From Candidatus Aphodomonas merdavium (GTDB taxonomy: Bacteria > Bacillota > Clostridia > Christensenellales > Aristaeellaceae): a stretch of 19,064 nt of DNA. The stretch covers positions 1 to 19,064 of the forward strand of contig DVLH01000111.1 in assembly GCA_018715585.1 (NCBI GenBank). The letters run 5' to 3'. The notes beneath the pieces were generated by a model, which did not search any database, had not been told where the DNA came from, and saw only the letters and a program-made list of their open reading frames with translations. A program made the position numbers and the translations under genes. Within the stretch, counting starts at the first letter, position 1. Every line of letters begins with the position of its first letter. Positions 5,483 to 12,397 of the stretch are shown here, one piece after another.

Positions 5483-7009
5483 GTGAAACGCTTTCGAAGC
5501 ATCATCTCTTTGCTGCTTGCGCTGCTCCTGATCCCGGGCGCCTTTTCCGCCTGTGCGGAGACAGACGAGGAAGTTCTTGAGGGGATCCTTGCCAACTTTG
5601 AGCAGCTTGCCGCCATTCCGCGCCCGTCCCACCACGAGGAAAAGGTCGGCGCGTTCCTCGTAGCATGGGCGCAAGCGCAGGGGTTTGACGTTTACCAGGA
5701 TGAAACCGGCAATGTCATCTTCGATGTGCCCGCTACGGAAGGCTATGAAGAGGCGCCCACCGTCGCGCTGCAGGCGCACATGGACATGGTGGCGGTATCC
5801 AGCGATCCCAACTTCGACGCTTTGAACACGCCCGTGCGGACAATCCGCAGCGAAGACACCCTCACGGCTGACGGCACCAGCCTCGGCGCAGACGACGGGA
5901 TCGGCGTGGCGTCCATCCTCTACTTGGCCACCTCGCAAGCCGCCCACGGCCCGCTGCGCGCCATCATCACCGTCAACGAAGAGGACGGCATGACGGGGAT
6001 GTTCGGCCTGGACGCCTCCGTGGTGGAGGACGTCTCATTCCTGCTGAACCTCGATGCGGAAACGCTGGGCGAGGCAATCATTTCCTCCGCCGCCGGCACG
6101 GTGCTGACCGCGGCCCAGGAGCCCCTGCGCACCGCGCCCACGCTGGACGCCGCCGTCTCCGTCACGCTCGACGGCCTGCTGGGCGGCCATTCCGGCGTCA
6201 TGATCGACAAGGGGCGCATCAACGCCGTGCAGGCGCTGGGCGATTTGCTGCTATCCTTGCGGCAAGCGGGCGTCTCCTATGAGCTCGCCTCTTTCCAGGG
6301 CGGGACGGCGGCAAACGCCATCCCCACTTCCGCCACGGCGCTGCTCGTGGTGGGCGCGCAGGACGCCGCCAGGGTTGAAACAATCACAGGCGAATACGCA
6401 AAGGCGCTCGCCTCCGCCTACAGCGCCTCCGATCCCGGCCTGACCGCCACCGTCTCGCAGGCGGAAATGCCGCAAACCGTATTTGACGCCTCCCAGGCGG
6501 AAAACATCGTGGATTATGCCGCGCTCGTGTTCGACGGGCTGCATACGCTGTCGCAGTCGGTGCAGGGGCTGGTGGAGAGCTCCTCCAACCTGGGCGTCTT
6601 CCGCGCGGACGCGGACGCCGTCACCTCCGTACAGTACGTGCGCAGCTCGCAGGCGGCGCTGCAGGATTCCATCTGCCTCAAGCAGCAGCGGCTGGCAGAG
6701 CGCCTTGGCTATACCATCTCGCAGCAGAAAATGGCCGAAGCCTGGCCCGTAAACACCGGCTCCACGCTGCAATCCATCATGCAGGAAGTATACCGCGAGC
6801 AGACCGGCGAAGAGCTCAAGCTTGCGTGCGTGCATGCAGGGCTTGAATGCGGCACTTTTGCCCGCATGAACGAGGCGCTCGATATCATCTCCATCGGTCC
6901 GGAGCTCCATGACGTGCACTCCGTGAAGGAAACGCTGTATTTGGACAGCATCGTCCCCTTCTACCGCCTGCTGGAGGGCACGCTTGCCCGCCTGAGCGAA
7001 GCGCGCTAA
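5483..7009 (+). CDS. Exported PepD-like aminoacyl-histidine dipeptidase (M20 metallopeptidase)
   Basis: 508 residues from GTG 5483, chosen because GGAGG (5470-5474) sits 8 nt upstream; a GTG at 5474 overlaps that site. M20C dipeptidases of the PepD type split Xaa-His and other dipeptides with two zinc ions. Visible residues are H99 and D101 (AHMD), bridging D137 (LGADDGIG), catalytic and ligand E166/E167 (NEEDGMTG), D191 (NLDAE) and H479 (DVHSVKE). GGHSG at 234-238, NAIP at 278-281 and HAGLECG at 451-457 are further family marks. All metal ligands are present, so it should be active. Unlike cytosolic PepD it begins with a signal peptide: KRFR, a leucine-rich core (residues 9-18) and an FSACA|E cleavage region. 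A lipoprotein at C24 is possible but the lipobox is imperfect (Phe at -3). Monocistronic with its own terminator. Confidence 0.9.
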   Translation: MKRFRSIISLLLALLLIPGAFSACAETDEEVLEGILANFEQLAAIPRPSHHEEKVGAFLVAWAQAQGFDVYQDETGNVIFDVPATEGYEEAPTVALQAHMDMVAVSSDPNFDALNTPVRTIRSEDTLTADGTSLGADDGIGVASILYLATSQAAHGPLRAIITVNEEDGMTGMFGLDASVVEDVSFLLNLDAETLGEAIISSAAGTVLTAAQEPLRTAPTLDAAVSVTLDGLLGGHSGVMIDKGRINAVQALGDLLLSLRQAGVSYELASFQGGTAANAIPTSATALLVVGAQDAARVETITGEYAKALASAYSASDPGLTATVSQAEMPQTVFDASQAENIVDYAALVFDGLHTLSQSVQGLVESSSNLGVFRADADAVTSVQYVRSSQAALQDSICLKQQRLAERLGYTISQQKMAEAWPVNTGSTLQSIMQEVYREQTGEELKLACVHAGLECGTFARMNEALDIISIGPELHDVHSVKETLYLDSIVPFYRLLEGTLARLSEAR

Positions 7010-7038
7010 GCCTTTGCTGGGTGCAGGCCCCGCCAATC

Positions 7039-7062
7039 CCCCCGGAAACCCCGGGGGTTTTT
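7039..7062 (+). terminator. Intrinsic terminator of the dipeptidase gene
   Basis: Stem CCCCCGG (7039-7045) / CCGGGGG (7051-7057) with AAACC loop, followed by TTTTT (7058-7062), 30 nt after the stop codon. Confidence 0.85.
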
Positions 7063-7223
7063 CTTTGCGCACGGTCTCCCGCATTCGCCTGCGCATCCCG
7101 CCCGCAGGCGTTCTCGGCTGTGCCGGGATTTTTCGCTGCCCGATCCGAACCCGCGGTCCCTGTATCCCTTTCCCTGCCAAAACGGCGCCAGCAAAGGGAG
7201 CGCCCGGTCCTGGGCAAGCAAAA
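7063..7223. other. Intergenic stretch between convergent terminators
   Basis: GC-rich DNA between the plus-strand terminator at 7039-7062 and the minus-strand terminator at 7224-7255. Short open frames on both strands lack ribosome sites and recognisable products. I see no gene or repeat here. Confidence 0.5.
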
Positions 7224-7255
7224 GCGGGGCCGCCTTAGGCTCCCGGCGGCCCCGC
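7216..7255 (-). terminator. Intrinsic terminator facing leftward, downstream of the interrupted gene
   Basis: Perfect 11-bp stem GCGGGGCCGCC (7224-7234) / GGCGGCCCCGC (7245-7255) with a 10-nt loop. On the minus strand it is followed by TTTTGCTT. It lies 65 nt after the stop at 7320 and supports a minus-strand transcription unit. Confidence 0.7.
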
Positions 7256-7319
7256 CGTCTGCGCAGCGTCGCACCGCCTGCTGTTAGGGCTTTTCCCGGC
7301 GCGCGCCGCGGCAGGCCGC

Positions 7320-7820
7320 CTAGCGCCCGTCCCGCCCGGCGGGAGCGATGGCAAAGCGCACCGGATCGGTGATTGAAAAGCGAGAACGCAAATCGCCGCT
7401 CACGCAGGAGGCAAGCGCAGCGTTGGCGGGTTTTTCCATGGCTCCCGGTTTGAGCGCGATGGAGAAAGCAAGAATCAACGATGCTCCTTCACGGCTGCGA
7501 AACGCCCTATATTCGCTGAGCAAACCGTTGCCCTCCGCATCCGTCAAAGCGGGAACATCGCAGCGCATGCCCGGCAAGGTTCCGCCGCGCCGGGAAGCCT
7601 GCTCCACCTCCCGCGCAAAATCGCTGTCCACGCCCGGATCTGCAACCTGACTGTCGGCAGGGGACGCGTCATCGGCGTTTGCTTCCGAGTTTCCAACCGG
7701 GCTAGCTTGGGCATGGGCTTGCGGCGCATCTTTCGCTAACGACGGCGCCGCGCTTTCCGCCGGGCAAAGAACCACGCAAAGGAAAATTGGTTCCTGCGCC
7801 ACGGCAAGCAGCTACATCAT
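7320..7820 (-). pseudogene. Probable nonsense-interrupted gene for a small protein of unknown function
   Basis: A minus-strand frame of 160 codons is open from GTG 7802 to TAG 7320, but that GTG has no ribosome site. The only good site, GGAGAAGG, is placed for ATG-ATG at 7820-7815, in the same frame and followed directly by TAG (7814-7812). One base change (for example AAG to TAG) would have cut the original frame after two codons. The rest, with LLAVA then a hydrophobic IFLCVVLCP stretch, a low-complexity Ala/Asp/Pro-rich region (about residues 20-60) and a mixed alpha/beta-looking C-terminal half (YRAFRSREGASLILAFSI), resembles a small exported protein. I do not recognise a family. The downstream terminator at 7216-7255 supports a transcription unit. 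It could still be expressed from the GTG, or be non-coding. Confidence 0.4.
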
Positions 7821-8045
7821 GAAACCTTCTCCCGGCCGGACGCAGAACGGGCTGCCGTCAAATATAAAAACGAAACATCCCGTGTTTTTTGCCAATTGCA
7901 AGGGATGCAATCCGTGCCAAAGCGGCATTGAAGCGGCGCACGGGCGCGCCGGTACGCCCCGCAGTCCGAACGGGAGGAGGAACGCCCCTTTACAACAAAC
8001 AGCCCTCAACCGCTTCTTTTGCCCTTTCCACCGGGCCGGCGGCAT
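7821..8045. other. Intergenic stretch without a supported gene
   Basis: Contains an A/T-rich patch (about 7858-7895) that may hold the promoter of the interrupted minus-strand gene, but no well-spaced -35/-10 pair could be fixed. CATCCC and GGGATG in this patch could form a loose hairpin. A minus-strand open frame of 77 codons here begins within the tRNA terminator and has no convincing ribosome site. Confidence 0.4.
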
Positions 8046-8083
8046 AAAAAGGCCACCCCCGCGAAGTAATCCGCGGGGGTGGC
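8046..8083 (-). terminator. Intrinsic terminator of the tRNA-Thr gene
   Basis: Perfect 12-bp stem GCCACCCCCGCG (8052-8063) / CGCGGGGGTGGC (8072-8083) with an 8-nt loop. On the minus strand it is followed by CTTTTT (8046-8051 complement). It starts just after the tRNA 3' end. Confidence 0.9.
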
Positions 8084-8088
8084 AATTG

Positions 8089-8164
<76 letters not shown>

Positions 8165-8182
8165 GTACCGACAACGGTAGAT

Positions 8183-8211
8183 ATTATACACCAACACTGC
8201 AAAGAATGCAA
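8183..8211 (-). promoter_or_regulatory. Promoter of tRNA-Thr
   Basis: On the minus strand TTGCAT (8206-8211) and a perfect TATAAT (8183-8188) are 17 nt apart, about 19 nt upstream of the mature tRNA 5' end. Confidence 0.85.
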
Positions 8212-8230
8212 GCCCTGATTTCAAAAAACG

Positions 8231-9568
8231 TCAGATTTCCGCCGGCGGATGGAAGCTCATGTCGGCAAAGCGCGTATACTGACTCAGCCAGGCAAGCTTC
8301 ACCGTGCCCAGCGGGCCGTTGCGTTGCTTTTGTATGATGACCTCCGCAACGTTCTTGTCCGGCGTGTCCGGATTGTAATATTCTTCGCGGTGCAAAAACA
8401 GCACAACGTCCGCATCCTGCTCAATCGAGCCGGAATCGCGCAAATCGCTCAGAAGCGGGCGTTTGTCCTGGCGCTGCGCGTTTGCACGGGAAAGCTGTGC
8501 GCAGGCGATCAGCGGCACCTTCAGCTCCAGCGCGATGGTCTTGAGCGAGCGGGAGATCTCGCTCACCTCGTTCTGCCGGTTATCGTGCCGGCCATCGGCG
8601 GACATCAGCTGCAAATAGTCGATGAGGATCATATCCAGCCCATGCTCGGCCATCAGCCGGCGGCAGCGGCTGCGCAGCTGCGACGGCGTGATGCCCGCGG
8701 TATCGTCCAGATACAGATGGCAGGCCGCAAGCGGTCCGAGCGCGTCCGTCAGGCGCATCCAGCCTTCGTCGTCCACCAGGCCGCGCCGCACGGTCTGCAT
8801 GTCCACGCTCGCCTCCGCGCAGAGCATGCGCATGGCGATCTGCTCGCGCGGCATTTCTAGCGAAAAAACGGCGACCGTCTTGCCCTCGTGCACAGCCGCA
8901 TGCTGGGCGACGTTGATGGCAAAGCTCGTCTTGCCCATGGACGGGCGCGCGCCCACAAGAATCAGCTCGCCGCCGTGCAACCCCGTCAAAAGCATATCCA
9001 GCTCGCGATAACCGGTCGAAATACCGCTGACGCGGCCCTTCAGCCGCGCAAGCTCCTCAATTTGCGCGTATGCGTTCGGCATTACGTCGCTCATGGGCAG
9101 CAGCGTGTCCGACCCGCTGCGGCGCATGGAAATATCAAAAACGGATTTTTCCGCGTGCGCAACCACATCCGGCACGGGCAGCTCATTGGCAAAGCTTTCC
9201 GAGCGAATCTCGTCCGCCGCGCCAATCAGCCGGCGCAGCGTGTATTTTTCGTCAACAATATCGATGTAGGCGCGGACGTTGGACACCGTAGGCACAAACT
9301 GCGTCAGCTGGATGAGATACTCCGTGCCGCCAACGCCCTCCAGCGTGCCGCGGCGCGTCAGCTCTTCGTCCACCGTCACCAGATCCGCCCGTCTGCCCAT
9401 GCGCTGCAGCGAGACAATCGCATCAAAAAGCTCCCGATGCGCCGGGGTATAAAACGCATCGGGCGCCAGGAGCTCCAACGCCAGCAGCGCCGCCTCCTGG
9501 TCCTGCAGCATGGCGCCGAGCACGCTGCGCTCGGCGTCCTGATTGTTTGGCGGAAGCGGTGTTTGCAT
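8231..9568 (-). CDS. dnaB: Replicative DNA helicase DnaB
   Basis: 445 residues, normal length, no intein. The hexameric helicase unwinds DNA at the replication fork and contacts primase. The N-terminal domain (about 1-150) begins PPNNQDAERSVLGAML, which is diagnostic. The RecA-like C-terminal domain has GISTGYRELD at 182-191, Walker A GARPSMGKTS at 206-215, Walker B MILIDYLQL at 313-321, AQLSRA at 357-362 and the arginine-finger region DLRDSGSIEQDAD at 375-387. The ATG at 9568 follows the rplI stop (TAA) by one nucleotide, with GGAAG inside rplI as ribosome site, so the two are cotranscribed and probably coupled. This rplI-dnaB order is common in Firmicutes and proteobacteria. No clear terminator is seen between it and the tRNA promoter. 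Confidence 0.98.
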   Translation of the reverse strand: MQTPLPPNNQDAERSVLGAMLQDQEAALLALELLAPDAFYTPAHRELFDAIVSLQRMGRRADLVTVDEELTRRGTLEGVGGTEYLIQLTQFVPTVSNVRAYIDIVDEKYTLRRLIGAADEIRSESFANELPVPDVVAHAEKSVFDISMRRSGSDTLLPMSDVMPNAYAQIEELARLKGRVSGISTGYRELDMLLTGLHGGELILVGARPSMGKTSFAINVAQHAAVHEGKTVAVFSLEMPREQIAMRMLCAEASVDMQTVRRGLVDDEGWMRLTDALGPLAACHLYLDDTAGITPSQLRSRCRRLMAEHGLDMILIDYLQLMSADGRHDNRQNEVSEISRSLKTIALELKVPLIACAQLSRANAQRQDKRPLLSDLRDSGSIEQDADVVLFLHREEYYNPDTPDKNVAEVIIQKQRNGPLGTVKLAWLSQYTRFADMSFHPPAEI

Positions 9569-9569
9569 G

Positions 9570-10019
9570 TTACGCTTCCGCTTCGACGATTACGCGCATC
9601 GGCACGGAAATGCCCGCATACAGCCATACGGACGCGCCATATTCGCCCACCGTGCGGATCGGCTCAGAAAGATCGATTTTCTTTTTGTCCACCGAAACGC
9701 CATGTTGCTTTTGCAGCGCTTCGGCAATCTCCTGGCTGGTAATGGAACCGTACAAACGGCCCTTTTCCCCTGCGCGGCTCGTAATGCGGATCACCTTTGC
9801 GCGCAGCCGCTCGGCAATGGCCGCCGCCTCCTTTTTACGCTCCGCCTCACGATGCGCTTCCGCCGCCTTTGCGCGCGTTACGGCATTCATTGCATCGCTT
9901 GTGGCTTCCTGCGCCAGCTTGCGCGGCAGAAGGAAATTGCGCGCATATCCGTCGGAAACGTTGACAATTTGATCCTTTTTCCCCGTTCCCTTCACGTCCG
10001 CCAGCAGAATGACCTTCAT
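9570..10019 (-). CDS. rplI: 50S ribosomal protein L9
   Basis: 149 residues, normal length. L9 binds 23S rRNA near the base of the L1 stalk and helps keep reading frame. It begins with the family signature MKVILLADVKGTGKKDQIVNVSDGYARNFL compressed across residues 1-30, has the long connecting helix at about 40-75 (rich in Ala, Glu, Lys and Arg), and ends with the C-terminal domain containing GRLYGSIT and IRTVGEY. The ATG at 10019 follows GGGAGGTG. It is the first gene of the rplI-dnaB pair, transcribed from the promoter at 10064-10092. Confidence 0.98.
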   Translation of the reverse strand: MKVILLADVKGTGKKDQIVNVSDGYARNFLLPRKLAQEATSDAMNAVTRAKAAEAHREAERKKEAAAIAERLRAKVIRITSRAGEKGRLYGSITSQEIAEALQKQHGVSVDKKKIDLSEPIRTVGEYGASVWLYAGISVPMRVIVEAEA

Positions 10020-10063
10020 CCCGCCACCTCCCTTTGCGCGATTGATCTTACGAATTGCAATAT

Positions 10064-10092
10064 AGTATACCTTTCCCGCCGTCCACTGTCAA
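10064..10092 (-). promoter_or_regulatory. Promoter of rplI-dnaB
   Basis: On the minus strand a perfect TTGACA (10087-10092) and TATACT (10064-10069) are 17 nt apart, about 45 nt before the rplI ATG. The TGA stop of the upstream phosphatase gene is contained in the TTGACA box. Confidence 0.85.
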
Positions 10093-10739
10093 TGCAGGCG
10101 CAGCGCGCGAAAACAGCGCTTGCCGTAAATGGCCGCATAGAGCGGGACGCAAAGCGCCAGCGCCGCAACCACATCCAGCACGGCGTGCTGCTTGATCATC
10201 AGCGTAGAAAGCATGATCAACACGCTCAGCACAGCGCACACGGGGAGCAAAAAGGGCTTGCTGCGCGCGGCAGGGCTGTAGCGGCACGCAAAAACCACGA
10301 GGGCCGCGCCCACGACGTGCATGCTCGGGAACACATTTTCGTTCGTATCAATCGCATACAAAAAGCGCACGAGGGCACTGGCAATGTTTTGCCGCGGCAC
10401 AGGGTCCGGCCGCAGCGGTTGATAGTTCGGGAACACAAAACACACGGCCATGGAGATGGAAAACCCCAAAATGACCGAAAGCATGTATCGCCGGAATGTC
10501 TCCGGTTCGTTCAAAAGCCAATATATACCCGGCAAGATCATAAACGGGAACCAAATCAAATAAAAAAAAACGAACCATTCACAAAAGGGAATCATCTGAT
10601 CCAGCGGCAAGTCGGTGGCCCAACAGACGCGCCCCTGCGTAATACGCTCTATCAGGGCAAACGCCGCCAAATGGATGGGCAGATAATAAAGCAACTTCCA
10701 ATAGGGATTAAGCTTCACGCGCTGTAAAATTTTCTTCAT
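10089..10739 (-). CDS. PAP2-superfamily membrane phosphatase
   Basis: 216 residues with about six hydrophobic segments (roughly 15-31, 54-75, 86-103, 139-152, 163-180, 189-206). PAP2 enzymes remove or transfer phosphate from lipid phosphates on the outer membrane face. Catalytic signatures are NYQPLRP (105-111), PSMH (138-141, catalytic H141) and KQHAVLD (183-189, with H185 and D189). PSMH with a KQHxxxD third motif is typical of the inositolphosphoceramide-synthase-like branch rather than the PSGH/SR branch. The start ATG at 10739 overlaps the sdaAA stop codon (ATGA), and GGGAGG within sdaAA is the ribosome site, so it is translationally coupled to serine dehydratase. A longer open frame extends upstream through sdaAA in another register but is not part of the gene. 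Substrate unknown; possibly an undecaprenyl or phosphatidyl phosphate. Confidence 0.85.
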   Translation of the reverse strand: MKKILQRVKLNPYWKLLYYLPIHLAAFALIERITQGRVCWATDLPLDQMIPFCEWFVFFYLIWFPFMILPGIYWLLNEPETFRRYMLSVILGFSISMAVCFVFPNYQPLRPDPVPRQNIASALVRFLYAIDTNENVFPSMHVVGAALVVFACRYSPAARSKPFLLPVCAVLSVLIMLSTLMIKQHAVLDVVAALALCVPLYAAIYGKRCFRALRLH

Positions 10740-11593
10740 TCCTTTTGTGCCTCCCATGCCGGGCATGTGACGCGGCAGGCTGCACAGCCCCCTTCTCCCG
10801 TCTCGCGCAGGGATGCAGGCAGCTGCTCGCCGACGGCCTTCATCGCGTCCACCACGTCGTCCGGCTCCAGCGGGCAGCGAATGCCGCTCAGCGCCAGATC
10901 CGCCGCCGTCAGCGCAATGGCGACACCGGAAACGTTGCGGTATACGCACGGCACCTCTACCAAACCGCGCACGGGATCGCACACCAGGCCCATGCTGTTC
11001 ATCAGCGCAAACGCCGCTGCGTCGGCCGCCGCCTGCGGCCGCGCCCCGCAGAGTTCGCACACGGCTGCCGCCGCCATCGCCGCCGCGCTGCCGCATTCCG
11101 CCTGGCATCCGCCTTCCGCGCCCGAGATGCTTGCCCGCGCTGCAATCACTGCGCCCACGGCCGCCGCCGTAAACAGCGCGTCCACCACCTGCCCGTCGCT
11201 ATAGCCGCGCTGCTCTTGCAGCGTCAGCAGTGCCGCAGGCAAAATGCCGCACGCCCCCGCCGTCGGCGCAGCCACGATTTTTCCCATGCAGGCGTTGCTC
11301 TCGGCCGCAGAAAGCGCCCGTGCAATCGCCATGCCTACGACCGGCCCGCTGGCCGCCTGCTGCGCGTGCGCAAAAAGCTTGAGTGCCCCGCCGCCCGTCA
11401 GCCCCGAAACGGAATGCCTCCCCGGCGTCTTGCCGTCCTCGCCCGCAGCGCGCATCACCTCGAGAATTTCATGCATTCTCTCCACTTGAGCGCTTATTTC
11501 AGTATTTTTTAGCTCTGCTTGCTCCCTTTTTGCGATTTCTGATATCGTTCCAGAGCCAGCTTTCTCCACAAGTTCGCGTAATGCGTTGAACAT
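10736..11593 (-). CDS. sdaAA: L-serine dehydratase, iron-sulfur-dependent, alpha subunit
   Basis: 285 residues, typical of the separate alpha chain. With SdaAB it converts L-serine to pyruvate and ammonia using a 4Fe-4S cluster that acts as a Lewis acid. Family phrases are SGLTGGGALKL (about 63-73), GKIVAAPTAGACGILPA (104-120), the cluster region EGGCQAECGSA (160-170), MNSMGLVCDPVRGLVEVPC (198-216) and the end ETGEGG. Likely cluster cysteines are C163, C205 and C216. The ATG at 11593 follows AAGAGGT and begins 4 nt after the sdaAB stop. Its own stop overlaps the PAP2 gene. The oxygen-labile cluster fits an anaerobe. Confidence 0.96.
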   Translation of the reverse strand: MFNALRELVEKAGSGTISEIAKREQAELKNTEISAQVERMHEILEVMRAAGEDGKTPGRHSVSGLTGGGALKLFAHAQQAASGPVVGMAIARALSAAESNACMGKIVAAPTAGACGILPAALLTLQEQRGYSDGQVVDALFTAAAVGAVIAARASISGAEGGCQAECGSAAAMAAAAVCELCGARPQAAADAAAFALMNSMGLVCDPVRGLVEVPCVYRNVSGVAIALTAADLALSGIRCPLEPDDVVDAMKAVGEQLPASLRETGEGGCAACRVTCPAWEAQKE

Positions 11594-11597
11594 TTAT

Positions 11598-12266
11598 TTA
11601 CCTCTTCTTCAAAAGTGTTACATCGCCGATGCCTCGCAGGCAGCGCAGCGCCGCCACAATAGAAGGGTCGGGCAGCCGGTCCAGCTCCAGCGCCATCACG
11701 GCGCTGCCCCCGGCTTTTTGGCGGAACACGCGCATGGTGGCAATGTTCACATCCGCCCCGGCCAACAGGCTGGAGACCTGTGCAATGGCGCCCGGCATAT
11801 CGCGGTGCCGGATGATCAGCGTGTTTTCCTCGCCGGAAAAGTTCACTTCCAGGCCATTCAGTTCCTGAATGAGCACGCGCCCGCCGCCCACCGACGCCGC
11901 GCGCACGGAAAGTTCCCTGCCGTCCGGCGCAGCAATGGACAACAGCACCGTGTTGGGGTGCGCATCGCGCAGCTGTACAGGCTCAAACGTGATTTCCAGC
12001 CCCTTCTCGCGCGCCTGCACGAGCGCGCCACGCAGGCCAGGATCGTCCACGTCCATGCCCAAAAGGCCGCCGGCAATTGCGCGGTCCGTGCCGTGGCCGT
12101 GATACGTCTTTGCGAAAGAGCCGTGAAAACCGATCCGCGCGCGCACGGGCGTTTCGCCCAGCAAATCGCGCGCAATGCGGCCGATACGGGCCGCCCCGGC
12201 CGTGTGCGAGCTGGAAGGGCCGATCATCACCGGCCCGATGATATCAAAATAGTCCACCGTGCGCAT
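11598..12266 (-). CDS. sdaAB: L-serine dehydratase, iron-sulfur-dependent, beta subunit
   Basis: 222 residues from ATG 12266. The beta chain completes the serine dehydratase active site and carries a regulatory C-terminal ACT domain (about 150-222). The N-terminal signature DIIGPVMIGPSSSHTAGA (8-25) is diagnostic, and GHGTDRAIAGGLLGM follows near 75-90. An open frame continues 14 codons upstream to a GTG, but ATG 12266 begins where the family begins and has AGGA about 10 nt upstream. It is first in the sdaAB-sdaAA-PAP2 chain. Its promoter must lie in 12270-12350, where a TATAGA is seen on the minus strand but no matching -35 box could be assigned. Confidence 0.95.
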   Translation of the reverse strand: MRTVDYFDIIGPVMIGPSSSHTAGAARIGRIARDLLGETPVRARIGFHGSFAKTYHGHGTDRAIAGGLLGMDVDDPGLRGALVQAREKGLEITFEPVQLRDAHPNTVLLSIAAPDGRELSVRAASVGGGRVLIQELNGLEVNFSGEENTLIIRHRDMPGAIAQVSSLLAGADVNIATMRVFRQKAGGSAVMALELDRLPDPSIVAALRCLRGIGDVTLLKKR

Positions 12267-12332
12267 GCCCCCGTTCCTGATTTGGAAAGCTTGTTCTATA
12301 TTTTCCACCCGGTAGACGGAATCCTGCTATTC

Positions 12333-12361
12333 TTGACAAAAATGGCGCCGAAGCCTAGTAT
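12333..12361 (+). promoter_or_regulatory. Promoter of the DUF445 gene
   Basis: Perfect TTGACA (12333-12338) and TAGTAT (12356-12361) with a 17-nt spacer, 37 nt before the GTG at 12398. Confidence 0.75.
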
Positions 12362-12397
12362 GGTTCAAAAGGAGCGGAAGGAGGCCGGAAAAAAGCG

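Noticed and set aside
5483..5560. Lipoprotein status of the exported dipeptidase
   Set aside because: FSAC departs from the usual lipobox (Phe instead of Leu/Val/Ile at -3), and an ordinary A-x-A cleavage site is also present, so it is not asserted.
7812..8045. Minus-strand 77-codon frame beside the tRNA
   Set aside because: It begins within the tRNA terminator, has no convincing ribosome site, and its last codons are the start signals of the interrupted gene.
9543..10727. Plus-strand 394-codon frame opposite rplI and PAP2
   Set aside because: It crosses several clear minus-strand genes and a promoter, and its composition is that of antisense GC-rich DNA.
10089..11108. Long minus-strand frame giving the PAP2 protein a 123-residue N-terminal extension
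   Set aside because: The extension is sdaAA read in another frame (low-complexity Gly/Arg/Ala). The true ATG at 10739 has a ribosome site and overlaps the sdaAA stop.
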